From: a bacterium
Lineage (GTDB): Bacteria > Vulcanimicrobiota > Vulcanimicrobiia > Vulcanimicrobiales > Vulcanimicrobiaceae
Assembly (NCBI GenBank): GCA_021805775.1
Contig: JAJZED010000001.1
Location: 216,992-280,991, forward strand
Reading direction: 5' to 3'
Length of the DNA stretch: 64,000 bases
Shown here piece after piece: positions 35,710 to 44,017 of the stretch. The position numbers and the translations under genes were made by a program. Every line of letters begins with the position of its first letter. Positions within the stretch are counted from its first letter, which is position 1. The notes under the pieces were generated by a model. It worked only from the letters and a program-made list of their open reading frames with translations. It was not told where the DNA came from and did not search any database.

Positions 35710-36396
35710 CTAGTTCGCGGCCCCTAGGAGCTGCGCGAGGCGTTCGCGGGCGCCGTTTTTTACGACGGCGATGACGCGATCGCCGACCTGAAGGCGCGTG
35801 TGCCCGCTTGGAACCACGATCTCTTCGCCTTCGCGTTCGATCGCGACGAGGACGGTGTCGTTGGGAAGCGTCACCTCGCCGATCTCCTTACCGGCGACCG
35901 AGGATGCAGCAGCGACCGACATCTTCGTCAAGTGGAGGTTCCCCTTGCCGAATAGGTGCATCGTTTCGAGAACGGCCCCGTAGCCGGCGGCGCTTACGTG
36001 TTCGTTGAGGACATCGAGGATGATCTCGGTCGAGGAGATGACCGTGACGGGTTCTCCGCTATCGAGCGATTCGAAGATGCGCCGGTTACGCGGATTGTTG
36101 ACGCGCGCGATGCAGCGGGCTTTGGAAATGCGTTTGCTCAAGAGCACCACGACGAGATTATCTTCATCGTCGCCGGTATCCGCGACGACGATATCGGCGC
36201 GCTCGACGCCCGCGGCGCGCAGCACTTTGGGATCGCACCCATCGCCGACGACGGTAACCTGCTGCCCGATCAACCGTTCGAGATTTTTTGCCTTTCGTTC
36301 GTCTTTTTCGACGACGACAACCTCGCTCTTGCGGTCGATCAACGCTCGCGTAAGGTAGGAACCGACTTTGCCGCCGCCGACAATGAGAATAAACAC
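35710..36396 (-). CDS. TrkA-family K+ uptake regulatory protein (second of pair)
   Basis: 228 aa from GTG 36394-36396. Rossmann RCK_N domain: LIVGGGKVGSYLTRAL with acidic ribose-binding VVVVEKDE. An RCK_C domain follows (VLVAIEREGEEIVVPSGHTRLQVGDRVIAV). Such proteins bind NAD(H) or nucleotide and gate Trk/Ktr K+ channels. It follows another TrkA-like gene with a 1-bp gap. No TrkH/TrkG membrane subunit is adjacent. Confidence 0.9.
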   Translation of the reverse strand: MFILIVGGGKVGSYLTRALIDRKSEVVVVEKDERKAKNLERLIGQQVTVVGDGCDPKVLRAAGVERADIVVADTGDDEDNLVVVLLSKRISKARCIARVNNPRNRRIFESLDSGEPVTVISSTEIILDVLNEHVSAAGYGAVLETMHLFGKGNLHLTKMSVAAASSVAGKEIGEVTLPNDTVLVAIEREGEEIVVPSGHTRLQVGDRVIAVVKNGARERLAQLLGAAN

Positions 36397-36397
36397 G

Positions 36398-37072
36398 TTA
36401 CGACCTCACCGGTTGGGCTTTGCGCGCGTCGGGAAACGACTGAACGAACGCACTAAATGCATCGGAGGTGACGACGGCGTGCACCTCGTCACCTTTTTCT
36501 AAGATGGTGTCGGTCGATACGACGAGGAGGCGGCCTTTGCGAACGAGCGCGGCGATTCGAATGCGCTCGAATTCTTCAAACTCGCCGACCCGTTTATCGA
36601 CTTGCATCGTGCCGACGTGCGCGACGAGCGTGGTAAGCACGCCGAATTCGATCTCCGGGGTGCTGGTTGCCGACGATTCGACGAGCCGGTCGCGAATGAG
36701 TTGTGCGTTAACGGTCGTCGGACAGACGGTCTCGACGCCAAGGTCGCGATAGAGTTGCCCGCGCTGCGGATCGTAGATGCGCGCGACGATCTTCTGGATG
36801 TGAAATTCGGTTCGCGCGATCAGCGCGGCCATAATGTTGCGGTTGTCACCGTTGGTGACGGCGACGAAGGCGTCGGCTTTCTCGGCGCCGGCGCGGCGCA
36901 GCACTTCGGAGTCGATACCGGTGCCGACGACAACGTGCCCGCGAAATTCCTTGCGAAGGCGTTTGAATGCGGTTGGATTTTCGTCGATGACGATGACTTC
37001 ATGTCCGTCTTCATCGAGCTTTTCGGCGAGGGCGGAACCGACTCGTCCGCAGCCGACTATGAGATACCTCAT
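36398..37072 (-). CDS. TrkA-family K+ uptake regulatory protein (first of pair)
   Basis: 224 aa from ATG 37070-37072. RCK_N: YLIVGCGRVGSALAEKL and VIVIDENPTAFKRL. RCK_C follows (RLLVVSTDTILEKGDEVHAVVTSD). The tandem of two half-length TrkA proteins may replace one full-length TrkA, which has four RCK parts. Divergent from the tRNA-Pro gene 82 bp away. Confidence 0.9.
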   Translation of the reverse strand: MRYLIVGCGRVGSALAEKLDEDGHEVIVIDENPTAFKRLRKEFRGHVVVGTGIDSEVLRRAGAEKADAFVAVTNGDNRNIMAALIARTEFHIQKIVARIYDPQRGQLYRDLGVETVCPTTVNAQLIRDRLVESSATSTPEIEFGVLTTLVAHVGTMQVDKRVGEFEEFERIRIAALVRKGRLLVVSTDTILEKGDEVHAVVTSDAFSAFVQSFPDARKAQPVRS

Positions 37073-37154
37073 GCGCGCTCGCGGCTTCTCTGTGACGCTG
37101 CGTTCCCCTGTGAGCAGGAGCGAGACTTTACCGTTGAGAAACGGGGGGAGCCTT

Positions 37155-37231
37155 CGGGGCGTGGCTCAGCTTGGTAGAGCGCTTCGTTCGGGACGAAGAG
37201 GTCGCTGGTTCGAATCCAGTCGCCCCGACCA
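37155..37231 (+). tRNA. tRNA-Pro (anticodon CGG)
   Basis: 77 nt including encoded CCA. Acceptor CGGGGCG (37155-37161) pairs with CGCCCCG (37221-37227). D arm GGCTCAGCTTGGTAGAGC. Anticodon stem CTTCG/CGAAG with loop TTCGGGA, so the anticodon is CGG, decoding CCG. T arm CTGGTTCGAATCCAG. All parts of the cloverleaf are intact. Confidence 0.96.
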
Positions 37232-37267
37232 TTTTCCCCCTTTCCCTACGAGTAAAGTCTTTAGGCG

Positions 37268-37672
37268 TTGCTGTCACGATTCGACTCGGCAGCTCGGCGG
37301 GTCATGCATACCGCCGAGCAAGAGTCGCGCAATCACAATCATTACTACATCGGTGCCGAGCATCTGCTCGTGGCGCTGCTGGATGAGCGCGATCCTGCGG
37401 TCATGCAGCGCCTCGAGCGCGACGGGATCGATATCGGCGAGGTGCATGCAGCCGTGCGCCGGGCACTCGGCACCGGTGAAGATCGGAGCTGGGAAGGAGT
37501 CCTTGTGACTCCACGGGTGAAGGAGATCGTTCGCGTCGCACATGACCTGAGCGCGGGCGGTGAAATCGAACCGCTTCACCTGCTCGAAGCGCTGCGCCGT
37601 GAGGGCGGGAGCCGGGCCGCACGCATTTTACTCCTCGCCGCGCCGAACACCGAGCAGTCCGAACGGAGTTAA
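37268..37672 (+). CDS. Stand-alone Clp N-terminal-domain protein
   Basis: 134 aa from TTG 37268-37270 (MLSRFDSAARRVMHTAEQES), which aligns with the usual MFERFTDRARRV start of ClpC. Two Clp-N repeats: HYYIGAEHLLVALLDE and GEIEPLHLLEALRREGG. There is no AAA+ domain. Proteins with only this substrate-recruiting domain (ClpS-independent, similar to the N-domain of ClpC/ClpB) may act as adaptors. The TTG start is fairly uncertain; ATG 37304 is an alternative. Located just after tRNA-Pro and 5 bp before the dedA-like gene. Confidence 0.85.
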   Translation: MLSRFDSAARRVMHTAEQESRNHNHYYIGAEHLLVALLDERDPAVMQRLERDGIDIGEVHAAVRRALGTGEDRSWEGVLVTPRVKEIVRVAHDLSAGGEIEPLHLLEALRREGGSRAARILLLAAPNTEQSERS

Positions 37673-37677
37673 CCCCC

Positions 37678-38280
37678 ATGCAGCAAGCCGTCGTTTCGTT
37701 TATCGACCACGCCGGCCTCGGCGGGCTCTTCGTCGCGCTCGTACTCGGCAATATCGGCGCGCCGGTCGGCAGCGAGGTCGTTCTGCCGACGGCGGGTGCG
37801 CTCGTCGCCACCGGGCACCTCGGGAACCTCTGGGTCGCGATCTTCGTCGCGGTTCTCGCCGAACTCGTCGGCCAGGCGCTCGGCTATGCCGTCGGCCGCT
37901 TTGGCGGGCGCCCGCTCGTCGAGCGTTTTGGGAAGTACGTCGGCTTCCATCACGATCGGCTCGACCAAGTCCATGCGTTCTTCGGCCGCTGGGGAAGTTT
38001 CGCCGTCTTTCTCTGTCGCTTCATCCCGGTGTTGCGCGGCATCGACGGCATTCCGGCGGGGATCGCCGAGATGGATCTCGCCCCGTTCTTTCTCTGGACG
38101 GCGCTCGGTTCGACGATTTTCTGCGGCGGCCTGATCTTATTGGGGAATGCGCTCGGCCATCACCTCGATCAGATTCTGCCGCTCTTCCATCATTACGCGC
38201 GCTTGCTGTTCGTCGTTGTGCTGGCGGGGATCGTCGGGGCGGCGGTGGCTGCGCTGATGCGACGAAAACGCGCCGCCTAA
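37678..38280 (+). CDS. DedA-family membrane protein
   Basis: 200 aa, ATG start. Family features: the GLGGLFVALVLGNIGAPVGSEVVLP re-entrant region (conserved Glu), GYAVGRFGGRPLVERFGK and FCRFIPVLRGIDGIPAGIAEM. About four to five membrane segments. DedA proteins include flippases of undecaprenyl phosphate or phospholipids. Which lipid applies here is not inferable. Confidence 0.9.
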   Translation: MQQAVVSFIDHAGLGGLFVALVLGNIGAPVGSEVVLPTAGALVATGHLGNLWVAIFVAVLAELVGQALGYAVGRFGGRPLVERFGKYVGFHHDRLDQVHAFFGRWGSFAVFLCRFIPVLRGIDGIPAGIAEMDLAPFFLWTALGSTIFCGGLILLGNALGHHLDQILPLFHHYARLLFVVVLAGIVGAAVAALMRRKRAA

Positions 38281-38294
38281 GGTTGTAGTCTTCG

Positions 38295-40271
38295 ATGGCC
38301 GCCGCGCCGCTCGAACTTACCCTCGCCCAGTTGCCCGACGCGCCGGGTGTCTATCAGATGCTCGCAGCGGGCGGCGAGGTGCTCTATATCGGGAAAGCGA
38401 TCTCGTTACGAAATCGCGTCCGTTCCTATTTTCAGGGAAGCGCACAGCACCATCCGCGCATCGCCGCGATGGTCGCACGGGTCGCCGATATCGAGACGAC
38501 CGTCGTCGGCAACGAAATTGAAGCGCTAATTCTTGAGGCAAATCTCATCAAGCGCTATCAACCGCCCTTTAACGTGCGGATGCGCGACGATAAACGCTAC
38601 CCCTATCTGAAAGTAACGAACGAGCCGTTCGCGCGCGTCCATTTCACCCGCACGCTCGCTCCCGACGGTGCCCGCTATTTCGGCCCTTTCACCAATGCGC
38701 GCGACCTACGCGAACTCATCGATTTAGTGCGCATGGTCTTCCCGCTGCGTACCTGTCGCGAGCCGATCGACGGGAAGCGAGCGCGCCCGTGCCTGCAGTA
38801 TCACATCAAACGTTGTCTGGCGCCCTGCGTCGGGTATCAGAGCCGCGAAGAGTACGATGCGATCGTCGATGACGTGGTACTCTTTCTCGAAGGCAAACAC
38901 GACGCACTCCTCGCGCGTCTCAATGCGGAGATGGAGGGTGCGGCGGCGGAGATGCGCTTCGAAGCGGCGGCTTCGATTCGCGACCGAACGATCGCGGTGC
39001 GCCGCGTCACCGAACGACAGCGCGTGGTGTGGCGCTCGCGCATCGATATGGATCTCATCGCCTGCGCGCGCGCGCAGGGGCAGGCATGCATGGAGGTCTT
39101 CGTGGTGCGCGGCGGCAAGCTCGTCGGTCAAGAGCATGTCATTCTCGACGGCGTCGCCGCGCGCGAACCGCAGGAAATTTACGCCGAGTTTCTGACGCAA
39201 TTTTACAGCTCGCGCGCGGCCGGAGACGAACGCCGGACGTTCTCGACGATCTCCGAAGGGCGGGTCGCGCGCGATAACGCAGCGCCCGCTCCGGCGAGCG
39301 CGCGCGCGCGGCCGTACGCTGCCTCGGTGGTGCCGAAAGAATTATTGCTGGAGGCGATGCCGGAGGATCGCGAAGCGATCGAGCGGCAGTTAAGCGGCAT
39401 TAAAGGGCAACGCGTTCGTATTCTCTTGCCGCAGCGCGGCGAGCGCGCCGACTATCTTCGCCTGGTCGGACGGAATGCCGAACAACACCTCAAAGCCTTT
39501 CTCGCCCATCAGGAAGTGCAAGAGAGCGCACAGGCGCGCGCGCTCGACGAACTCGCGCAGGCGCTCGAGCTTCCCGATCTGCCGCGCCGCATCGAGTGCT
39601 ACGACATCTCGAACGTCCAAGGCACCAACCCGGTTGCTTCGATGGTCGTCTTCGTCGAAGGACGGGCGAAGAAATCCGCCTATCGCAAGTTCGCGATTCA
39701 GTACAAGGACGGCCCGAACGATTTCGAGATGATGCGCGAAGTCTTGCGGCGGCGGCTGCGCTACCTCGCGCAACGCGAGGAAGAGGATGCGCTCGGCGTC
39801 GATCGGACGAAACGCGAGCGCTTCTCGGTGCGCCCCGACCTGCTGTTGATCGATGGCGGCAAGGGACAACTCGGAGTGGCGGTCGAGGTGCTCGACGAAC
39901 TCGGGCTCGCCGGAATTCCGGTCGCCGGGCTCGCCAAAGAGCACGAGTGGCTCTACCTTCCCGAGCGCAGCGAGCCGATCGTTTTGCCGCCCGGCTCGCC
40001 GGCGCTGCACCTTGCGGTCCGCGTTCGCGACGAAGCACACCGTTTTGCGATCTCGTTCCACCGGAAAAAGCGCGATAAGGCGATGATCCGCTCGGTGCTC
40101 GACGAGGTGCCGGGGCTCGGCCCGGTGCGCCGGAAAAGGCTGCTGGCGACCTTCGGCTCGGTCGCTGCGATTCGCCGTGCGGAGCTCGATGCGGTCGCCG
40201 CGGTCAAGGGCATGACTCCGACCCTCGCGGCGGCGGTCCGGGCCCGTCTCGACGAGCGCCCGCCCGCATAG
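38295..40271 (+). CDS. uvrC: Excinuclease ABC subunit C
   Basis: 658 aa. GIY-YIG nuclease: PDAPGVYQML and GEVLYIGKAISLRNRVRSYF. UVR motif for UvrB binding at ~205-240. RNase-H-like endonuclease domain with YDISNVQG and LLIDGGKGQLG. C-terminal helix-hairpin-helix (PGLGPVRRKRLLATFGS). It makes both incisions in nucleotide excision repair. Complete and of normal length. Confidence 0.97.
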   Translation: MAAAPLELTLAQLPDAPGVYQMLAAGGEVLYIGKAISLRNRVRSYFQGSAQHHPRIAAMVARVADIETTVVGNEIEALILEANLIKRYQPPFNVRMRDDKRYPYLKVTNEPFARVHFTRTLAPDGARYFGPFTNARDLRELIDLVRMVFPLRTCREPIDGKRARPCLQYHIKRCLAPCVGYQSREEYDAIVDDVVLFLEGKHDALLARLNAEMEGAAAEMRFEAAASIRDRTIAVRRVTERQRVVWRSRIDMDLIACARAQGQACMEVFVVRGGKLVGQEHVILDGVAAREPQEIYAEFLTQFYSSRAAGDERRTFSTISEGRVARDNAAPAPASARARPYAASVVPKELLLEAMPEDREAIERQLSGIKGQRVRILLPQRGERADYLRLVGRNAEQHLKAFLAHQEVQESAQARALDELAQALELPDLPRRIECYDISNVQGTNPVASMVVFVEGRAKKSAYRKFAIQYKDGPNDFEMMREVLRRRLRYLAQREEEDALGVDRTKRERFSVRPDLLLIDGGKGQLGVAVEVLDELGLAGIPVAGLAKEHEWLYLPERSEPIVLPPGSPALHLAVRVRDEAHRFAISFHRKKRDKAMIRSVLDEVPGLGPVRRKRLLATFGSVAAIRRAELDAVAAVKGMTPTLAAAVRARLDERPPA

Positions 40272-40303
40272 GAGCCGCGCTCGGTGCGAGGAATGTCGCA
40301 TCC

Positions 40304-40669
40304 ATGATCATCCGATTTATCGTCAACGCCATCGCGTTGTACCTCATTCTGAAGTTCGTACCGGGCTTCAACCACGATGCCGGCATCGGCACCGCGCTGA
40401 TCGCAGCGATCATCTTCGGCATCGTGAACATGCTCTTGGGACCGCTTTTACGGTTGATCTCCGCGCCGATCACCTGGCTCACGCACGGCCTCTTTTCCTT
40501 CGTAGTCAACTACCTGCTCTTCGCCGTTACGGCGCACTTCACGCCCGACTTCCGCGCGGGCGGCGACGTCAATCACTGGCTCGCCTACCTCTACGGAACC
40601 ATCGTGATGATGCTGGTCAGCACGTTGATGGAACGGAGCACGGGCTCGAAGGCGGCGGGAGGCTTGTAA
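40304..40669 (+). CDS. YvlD-like small membrane protein (phage-holin-like 4TM family)
   Basis: 121 aa, four membrane segments. The pattern FIVNAIALYLILKFVPGF, followed by ALIAAIIFGIVNMLLGPLLRLIS and a short Pro/Thr loop, is that of the YvlD family (PF04020-like). Function unknown; often linked with envelope stress. Single gene just upstream of the tmRNA promoter. Confidence 0.85.
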   Translation: MIIRFIVNAIALYLILKFVPGFNHDAGIGTALIAAIIFGIVNMLLGPLLRLISAPITWLTHGLFSFVVNYLLFAVTAHFTPDFRAGGDVNHWLAYLYGTIVMMLVSTLMERSTGSKAAGGL

Positions 40670-40690
40670 CTTCCCGCTTGCCGGATCGGT

Positions 40691-40696
40691 TATACT
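40691..40696 (+). promoter_or_regulatory. -10 element for tmRNA
   Basis: TATACT, 17 nt before the tmRNA 5' end, fits a sigma-70-type -10 box. No convincing -35 hexamer is found at the expected spacing. Confidence 0.55.
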
Positions 40697-40712
40697 GAAT
40701 GTCGATGGTCGC

Positions 40713-41067
40713 GGGGCTGAAGCAGGTTCGACGTGAAGATCCGCGGTCGATGTCAGCAGGCGGAGTTGCGAGCTCTCCTAAAACGATCGCAACGGCAATA
40801 ACTGCCAACAACAACTACGCACTGGCTGCCTAAATAAGGTAACCACCGGACGCGAGGGGTCGGCCCGAACCACTTCGCCTTCCGGTCAAAAATTCGGGCT
40901 GGTTCGCACGGATGATGTGACGCGCAAACGAGATTTACTGCATCTGCGACGCACGATAGCCTAGCTTTGGGGCGATCGAGCGGCTAAGACAAAATCAAAG
41001 CTGAGCCTGGAGAACGCATCGGTCCGGCTTTGCGGACTCGGGGGGCAGTACCCCGACAGCTCCACCA
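40713..41067 (+). ncRNA. ssrA: tmRNA (transfer-messenger RNA)
   Basis: 355 nt. The 5' GGGGCTG (40713-40719) pairs with 3' CAGCTCC, followed by A-CCA (to 41067), with one G-U. The 5' side has the T-loop-partner region GGTTCGACG. The tag reading frame ends gcc aac aac aac tac gca ctg gct gcc taa, giving ...ANNNYALAA, the typical degradation tag end; the likely resume codon is GCA a few codons upstream. It is followed by pseudoknot-like GC-rich segments and a T-arm region before the CCA end. It rescues stalled ribosomes with SmpB. Confidence 0.95.
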
Positions 41068-41074
41068 TTTCTGC

Positions 41075-41104
41075 AAAATGCGCCGCTCCGGCGCATTTTT
41101 TTTT
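41075..41104 (+). terminator. Rho-independent terminator of tmRNA
   Basis: AAAATGCGCC, a 5-nt loop, then GGCGCA (41090-41095) followed by nine Ts, located 8 nt after the tmRNA CCA. Confidence 0.92.
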
Positions 41105-41108
41105 GCCA

Positions 41109-41171
41109 CCGGGCGCGACGATGCCGAATCGATCGCCGACCGCCGCGACGGCGTCGTGTTGGCGACGAAAT
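41109..41171 (+). pseudogene. Remnant of an aldo/keto reductase gene with an internal deletion
   Basis: 29 nt (41109-41137) are identical to 42053-42081 of the intact aldo/keto reductase gene downstream. The following 34 nt match 42181-42214 at about 80 percent. The junction lies at CGATCGCC, which occurs twice in the intact gene 100 bp apart (42074 and 42174), so 100 bp have been lost between short direct repeats. The remnant cannot encode a protein. It lies between the tmRNA terminator and the toxin gene. Confidence 0.8.
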
Positions 41172-41180
41172 GTGGTCGTT

Positions 41181-41570
41181 CTATGCCATAAGGCTACGCA
41201 CGGGATACTTGAGGCTTTCAGAATCTCGCGTTGCAAATATCAGACCTTCGCATTGCGACTGTGCGATCATCATGCGGTCGAATGGATCGGCGTGTATTTT
41301 CGGGAGCGCGCCGACGGCTAATGCGTGCGCGGCTTCGATTGCGAGAAATGCAAATCCGAGCGATCGAACGCGTGCCGGGAGCCAGACCGCGGCGTCACCG
41401 GGTATCGTGAGTTTTCCAAGCCCAACTTTGATCGCGATCTCCCAAGCGGTTGCCGCCGAAACGAAAATCTCGTTCTCGCGATTTTCGATTGCGTCGCGGG
41501 CCTCGTCTTTCAGTTCCTCAGGCGCCGAGGCGGCCCAAAGAAGCACATGCGTATCGAGCAACACACGCAC
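41181..41570 (-). CDS. PIN-domain toxin, VapC-like ribonuclease
   Basis: 129 aa from GTG 41568-41570. Acidic PIN residues are in place: D6 (LLDTHVLLW), E44 (TAWEIAIK), D95/D98 (HADPFDRM) and D116 (ATRDSESL). Such toxins cleave tRNA or rRNA with Mg2+. It follows the antitoxin with a 1-nt overlap, the classical antitoxin-first order. Confidence 0.9.
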   Translation of the reverse strand: MRVLLDTHVLLWAASAPEELKDEARDAIENRENEIFVSAATAWEIAIKVGLGKLTIPGDAAVWLPARVRSLGFAFLAIEAAHALAVGALPKIHADPFDRMMIAQSQCEGLIFATRDSESLKYPVRSLMA

Positions 41571-41806
41571 TAGATGCCCTCAAAAAGCCGGGCGATCTCA
41601 ACATTGACCGTGTCGAAATCGGGCGCGATCGAGATCAGGCCGCGATCGACCCCGAGGGTGCGCTTGGGCGCCGGAGCGATTGGAACGAGGCGCGCCGCAG
41701 CACGCCCGGCGACGCATATGGTCACATCAGGTTCGATCCCCGTACGAACCTCTCGCACCAGTGCTGAGAGGCTGCTCTTTGCTTCGTGCATCTTCACACG
41801 TTTCAT
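41570..41806 (-). CDS. Antitoxin of the Phd/YefM family
   Basis: 78 aa from ATG 41804-41806. The N-terminal DNA-binding half MKRVKMHEAKSSLSALVREV and VAGRAAARLVPI match Phd/YefM. The C-terminal part (DFDTVNVEIARLFEGI) would wrap the toxin. It probably represses its own operon through the palindromes just upstream. Confidence 0.9.
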   Translation of the reverse strand: MKRVKMHEAKSSLSALVREVRTGIEPDVTICVAGRAAARLVPIAPAPKRTLGVDRGLISIAPDFDTVNVEIARLFEGI

Positions 41807-41849
41807 AGACTTAGTCTACTAGGTCTAGTCTAGTTCGTCAATTGACGAA
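41807..41849 (-). promoter_or_regulatory. Toxin-antitoxin promoter with palindromic operators
   Basis: On the minus strand: -35 TTGACG (41841-41836), exactly 17 nt spacing, -10 TAGACT (41818-41813), then 6 nt to the antitoxin ATG. Transcription should start at or next to the ATG, so the mRNA is probably leaderless. A perfect 16-bp palindrome (TTCGTCAATTGACGAA, 41834-41849) covers the -35 and TAGAC-TTA-GTCTA overlaps the -10; both are operator candidates. Confidence 0.75.
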
Positions 41850-41970
41850 GCCGCGGATCTGCGTTGGGGCGCTCTTCTGCGCTCGGATTTCGCGATCGCC
41901 GACGGATCGGTGATCGCCGAACGGAAGCGCCGCCGGAAACCCCGCGTGCCTTCGGGCGGTCGTATCCGAC

Positions 41971-42951
41971 ATGAAGCAGAGAAAACTTGGTGCCCAGGGC
42001 TTGGTCGTTTCGGAGATTGGGCTGGGTTGCATGGGGATGTCGGAATTTTACGCCGGGCGCGACGATGCCGAATCGATCGCCACGATTCACCGGGCGCTCG
42101 AACTCGGAATCAATTTCCTCGATACCGCCGATATGTACGGGCCGTTCAAAAACGAGGAACTCGTTGGGAAAGCGATCGCCGATCGTCGCGAGCGCGTTGT
42201 GTTGGCGACGAAATTCGGAAACGTTCGCGGCAACGACGGCTCCTTTCAAGGGGTGAACGGGCATCCCGATTACGTGCGCGCGGCCTGCGATGCGTCGCTG
42301 AAGCGCCTCGGCGTCGCGCATATCGATCTCTATTACCAACATCGCGTCGATACGATGGTGCCGATTGAAGAGACCGTCGGTGCGATGGCCGAGTTGGTGA
42401 AGGCCGGAAAGGTGCGATACCTCGGGCTCTCCGAAGCCGCACCCGCGACGATACGGCGCGCGCACGCGGTGCACCCGATCTCGGCGCTGCAGACGGAGTA
42501 CTCGCTCTGGACGCGCGATGTCGAAGACGATATCCTCGGCACGGTGCGCGAACTCGGCATCGGTTTCGTCGCCTATAGCCCGCTCGGGCGCGGTTTTTTA
42601 AGCGGCGCTTTCAAAACCCCCGAGGATTTCCCGGCCGACGACACGCGGCGGCGGCATCCGCGATTCCAAGGCGAGAATTTCGTGCAGAACCTCCGCCTCG
42701 TCGACCGCGTGCGCGAGATTGCAAGCGAGAAGCGCGTAACTCCATCGCAACTCGCGATTGCCTGGCTGCTCGCACAGGGGGAAGATATCGTGCCGATCCC
42801 GGGCACGAAGCGGCGCGCCTACCTGGAAGAGAACGTGGGCGCCGCATCGATAACGCTCGGCGCCGACGATCTCGCGCGGATCGCCGCAGCGGCGCCGAAG
42901 GGCGCGACTGCAGGGCTGCGCTATCCCGATATGAGCACCGTCCACCGCTAG
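41971..42951 (+). CDS. Aldo/keto reductase (AKR13-like)
   Basis: 326 aa, ATG start. Catalytic tetrad context: [10 protein letters not shown] (Asp, Tyr), VVLATKFG (Lys) and YYQHRVD (His). NADP(H)-binding region near [16 protein letters not shown]. Start [22 protein letters not shown] is typical of AKR proteins of the YhdN/AKR13 type. It reduces carbonyl compounds; substrate not inferable. A fragment of a related copy lies about 0.9 kb upstream. Confidence 0.93.
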   Translation: MKQRKLGAQGLVVSEIGLGCMGMSEFYAGRDDAESIATIHRALELGINFLDTADMYGPFKNEELVGKAIADRRERVVLATKFGNVRGNDGSFQGVNGHPDYVRAACDASLKRLGVAHIDLYYQHRVDTMVPIEETVGAMAELVKAGKVRYLGLSEAAPATIRRAHAVHPISALQTEYSLWTRDVEDDILGTVRELGIGFVAYSPLGRGFLSGAFKTPEDFPADDTRRRHPRFQGENFVQNLRLVDRVREIASEKRVTPSQLAIAWLLAQGEDIVPIPGTKRRAYLEENVGAASITLGADDLARIAAAAPKGATAGLRYPDMSTVHR

Positions 42952-43000
42952 CGATCCTCGTGGTACAATTGCCTCCCGAAGCGTTTGAGTGGGAGGCGGG

Positions 43001-43348
43001 ATGGAGGGCTTCGAAAACGGGAAAATGATGCGGATCTTCGTCGACGAGCACGATCGTCACGGCGTCGAACCGCTCTACACCGCAGTCGTCGAAGTGTTGC
43101 GCAAGCGCGGCGTCGCCGGAGCGACCGTGCTGCGCGGAATCGAAGGCTTTGGCGCGCACAACCAAATTCATATTGCCAAACCTTTTTCGGCCGCGCCGAA
43201 CTCGCCGGTGCTTATCGAAGTCGTCGATGAAGAGGATCGCCTGCGCGCGTTGATTCCGGAGTTGGAGACGATGATCGGCGAAGGACTTATCACGCTCGAA
43301 AACATCTCGTATCTCCGTTTGCAACAGCCGACGACGGCGAGAGCGTAA
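43001..43348 (+). CDS. DUF190 family protein
   Basis: 115 aa from ATG 43001; a GTG at 42989 is an alternative start. DUF190 features: MMRIFVDEHDRHGVEPLYTAVVEVLRKRGVAGATVLRGIEGFG and VVDEEDRLRALIPELE. The fold is PII-like (ferredoxin-like, trimeric). In other genomes it is often next to CrcB fluoride channels, but none is here. GGGAGGC upstream is the arm of a 7-bp hairpin. Confidence 0.88.
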   Translation: MEGFENGKMMRIFVDEHDRHGVEPLYTAVVEVLRKRGVAGATVLRGIEGFGAHNQIHIAKPFSAAPNSPVLIEVVDEEDRLRALIPELETMIGEGLITLENISYLRLQQPTTARA

Positions 43349-43426
43349 GAGCGAGGCGCTCGCGGAGAGGGCGAATCTTCTCGAATTCTTCGCAACTTTT
43401 CCGACGCTTTCGAGTACGCTCGCCCG

Positions 43427-44017
43427 GTGAGTACGCGAGGTCTTCGAAAGATCGTTCTTTTGCACGGGCATCCCGATCCCGACCGAGCGCGCTTGGGCTA
43501 CGCGCTCGCCGATGCATACGAGCGGGGAGCGCGGTCGGCCGGGCACGAGGTGCATCGCGTCGATATCGCCGATCTCGATATCGGTTTTCTGCGCACCAAA
43601 CGGCAGTGGGAGGAAGAGCTGCCGGCGCCGGAGATTCTCGCGCTGCGTGAAAAAGTTGCCGCAAGCGATCATCTCGCGATCTTTTTCCCGCTGTGGTTGG
43701 GGGCGATGCCCGCCTACTGCAAAGCGTTTTGGGAGCAACTCTTGCGCACCGGGTCGCCGCAAAATGGGAACGAGAGCGCTCCTTCGATTCTGCGCGGAAA
43801 GAGCGCGCGCATGGTGGTGACGATGGGCATGCCGGCACCTTTTTTTCGTTGGTATTTCGGCGGATACGGGGTGAGAAGTTTCGAACGGAGCGTCCTGAAA
43901 AGCATGGGCGTTGCCCCGCTCCGGAGGACGCTGTTCGGTTCGGTCGAGCGGCGCGATGCAGCAGCGCTGCAAGGATGGGCGGCGGCGATGCACGAAATGG
44001 GGCGGCGATGCAATTAA
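43427..44017 (+). CDS. NAD(P)H-quinone oxidoreductase (flavodoxin-fold)
   Basis: 196 aa from GTG 43427. Flavodoxin_2 features: KIVLLHGHPDPDRARL (phosphate loop), FFPLWLGAMPAYCKAFWEQL and FFRWYFGGYGVRSFERSVL. Two-electron reduction of quinones with FMN or FAD is expected (KefF/MdaB-like). A TACGCT box lies 6 nt before the GTG. The 3' end overlaps bioB by 10 bp. Confidence 0.88.
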   Translation: MSTRGLRKIVLLHGHPDPDRARLGYALADAYERGARSAGHEVHRVDIADLDIGFLRTKRQWEEELPAPEILALREKVAASDHLAIFFPLWLGAMPAYCKAFWEQLLRTGSPQNGNESAPSILRGKSARMVVTMGMPAPFFRWYFGGYGVRSFERSVLKSMGVAPLRRTLFGSVERRDAAALQGWAAAMHEMGRRCN

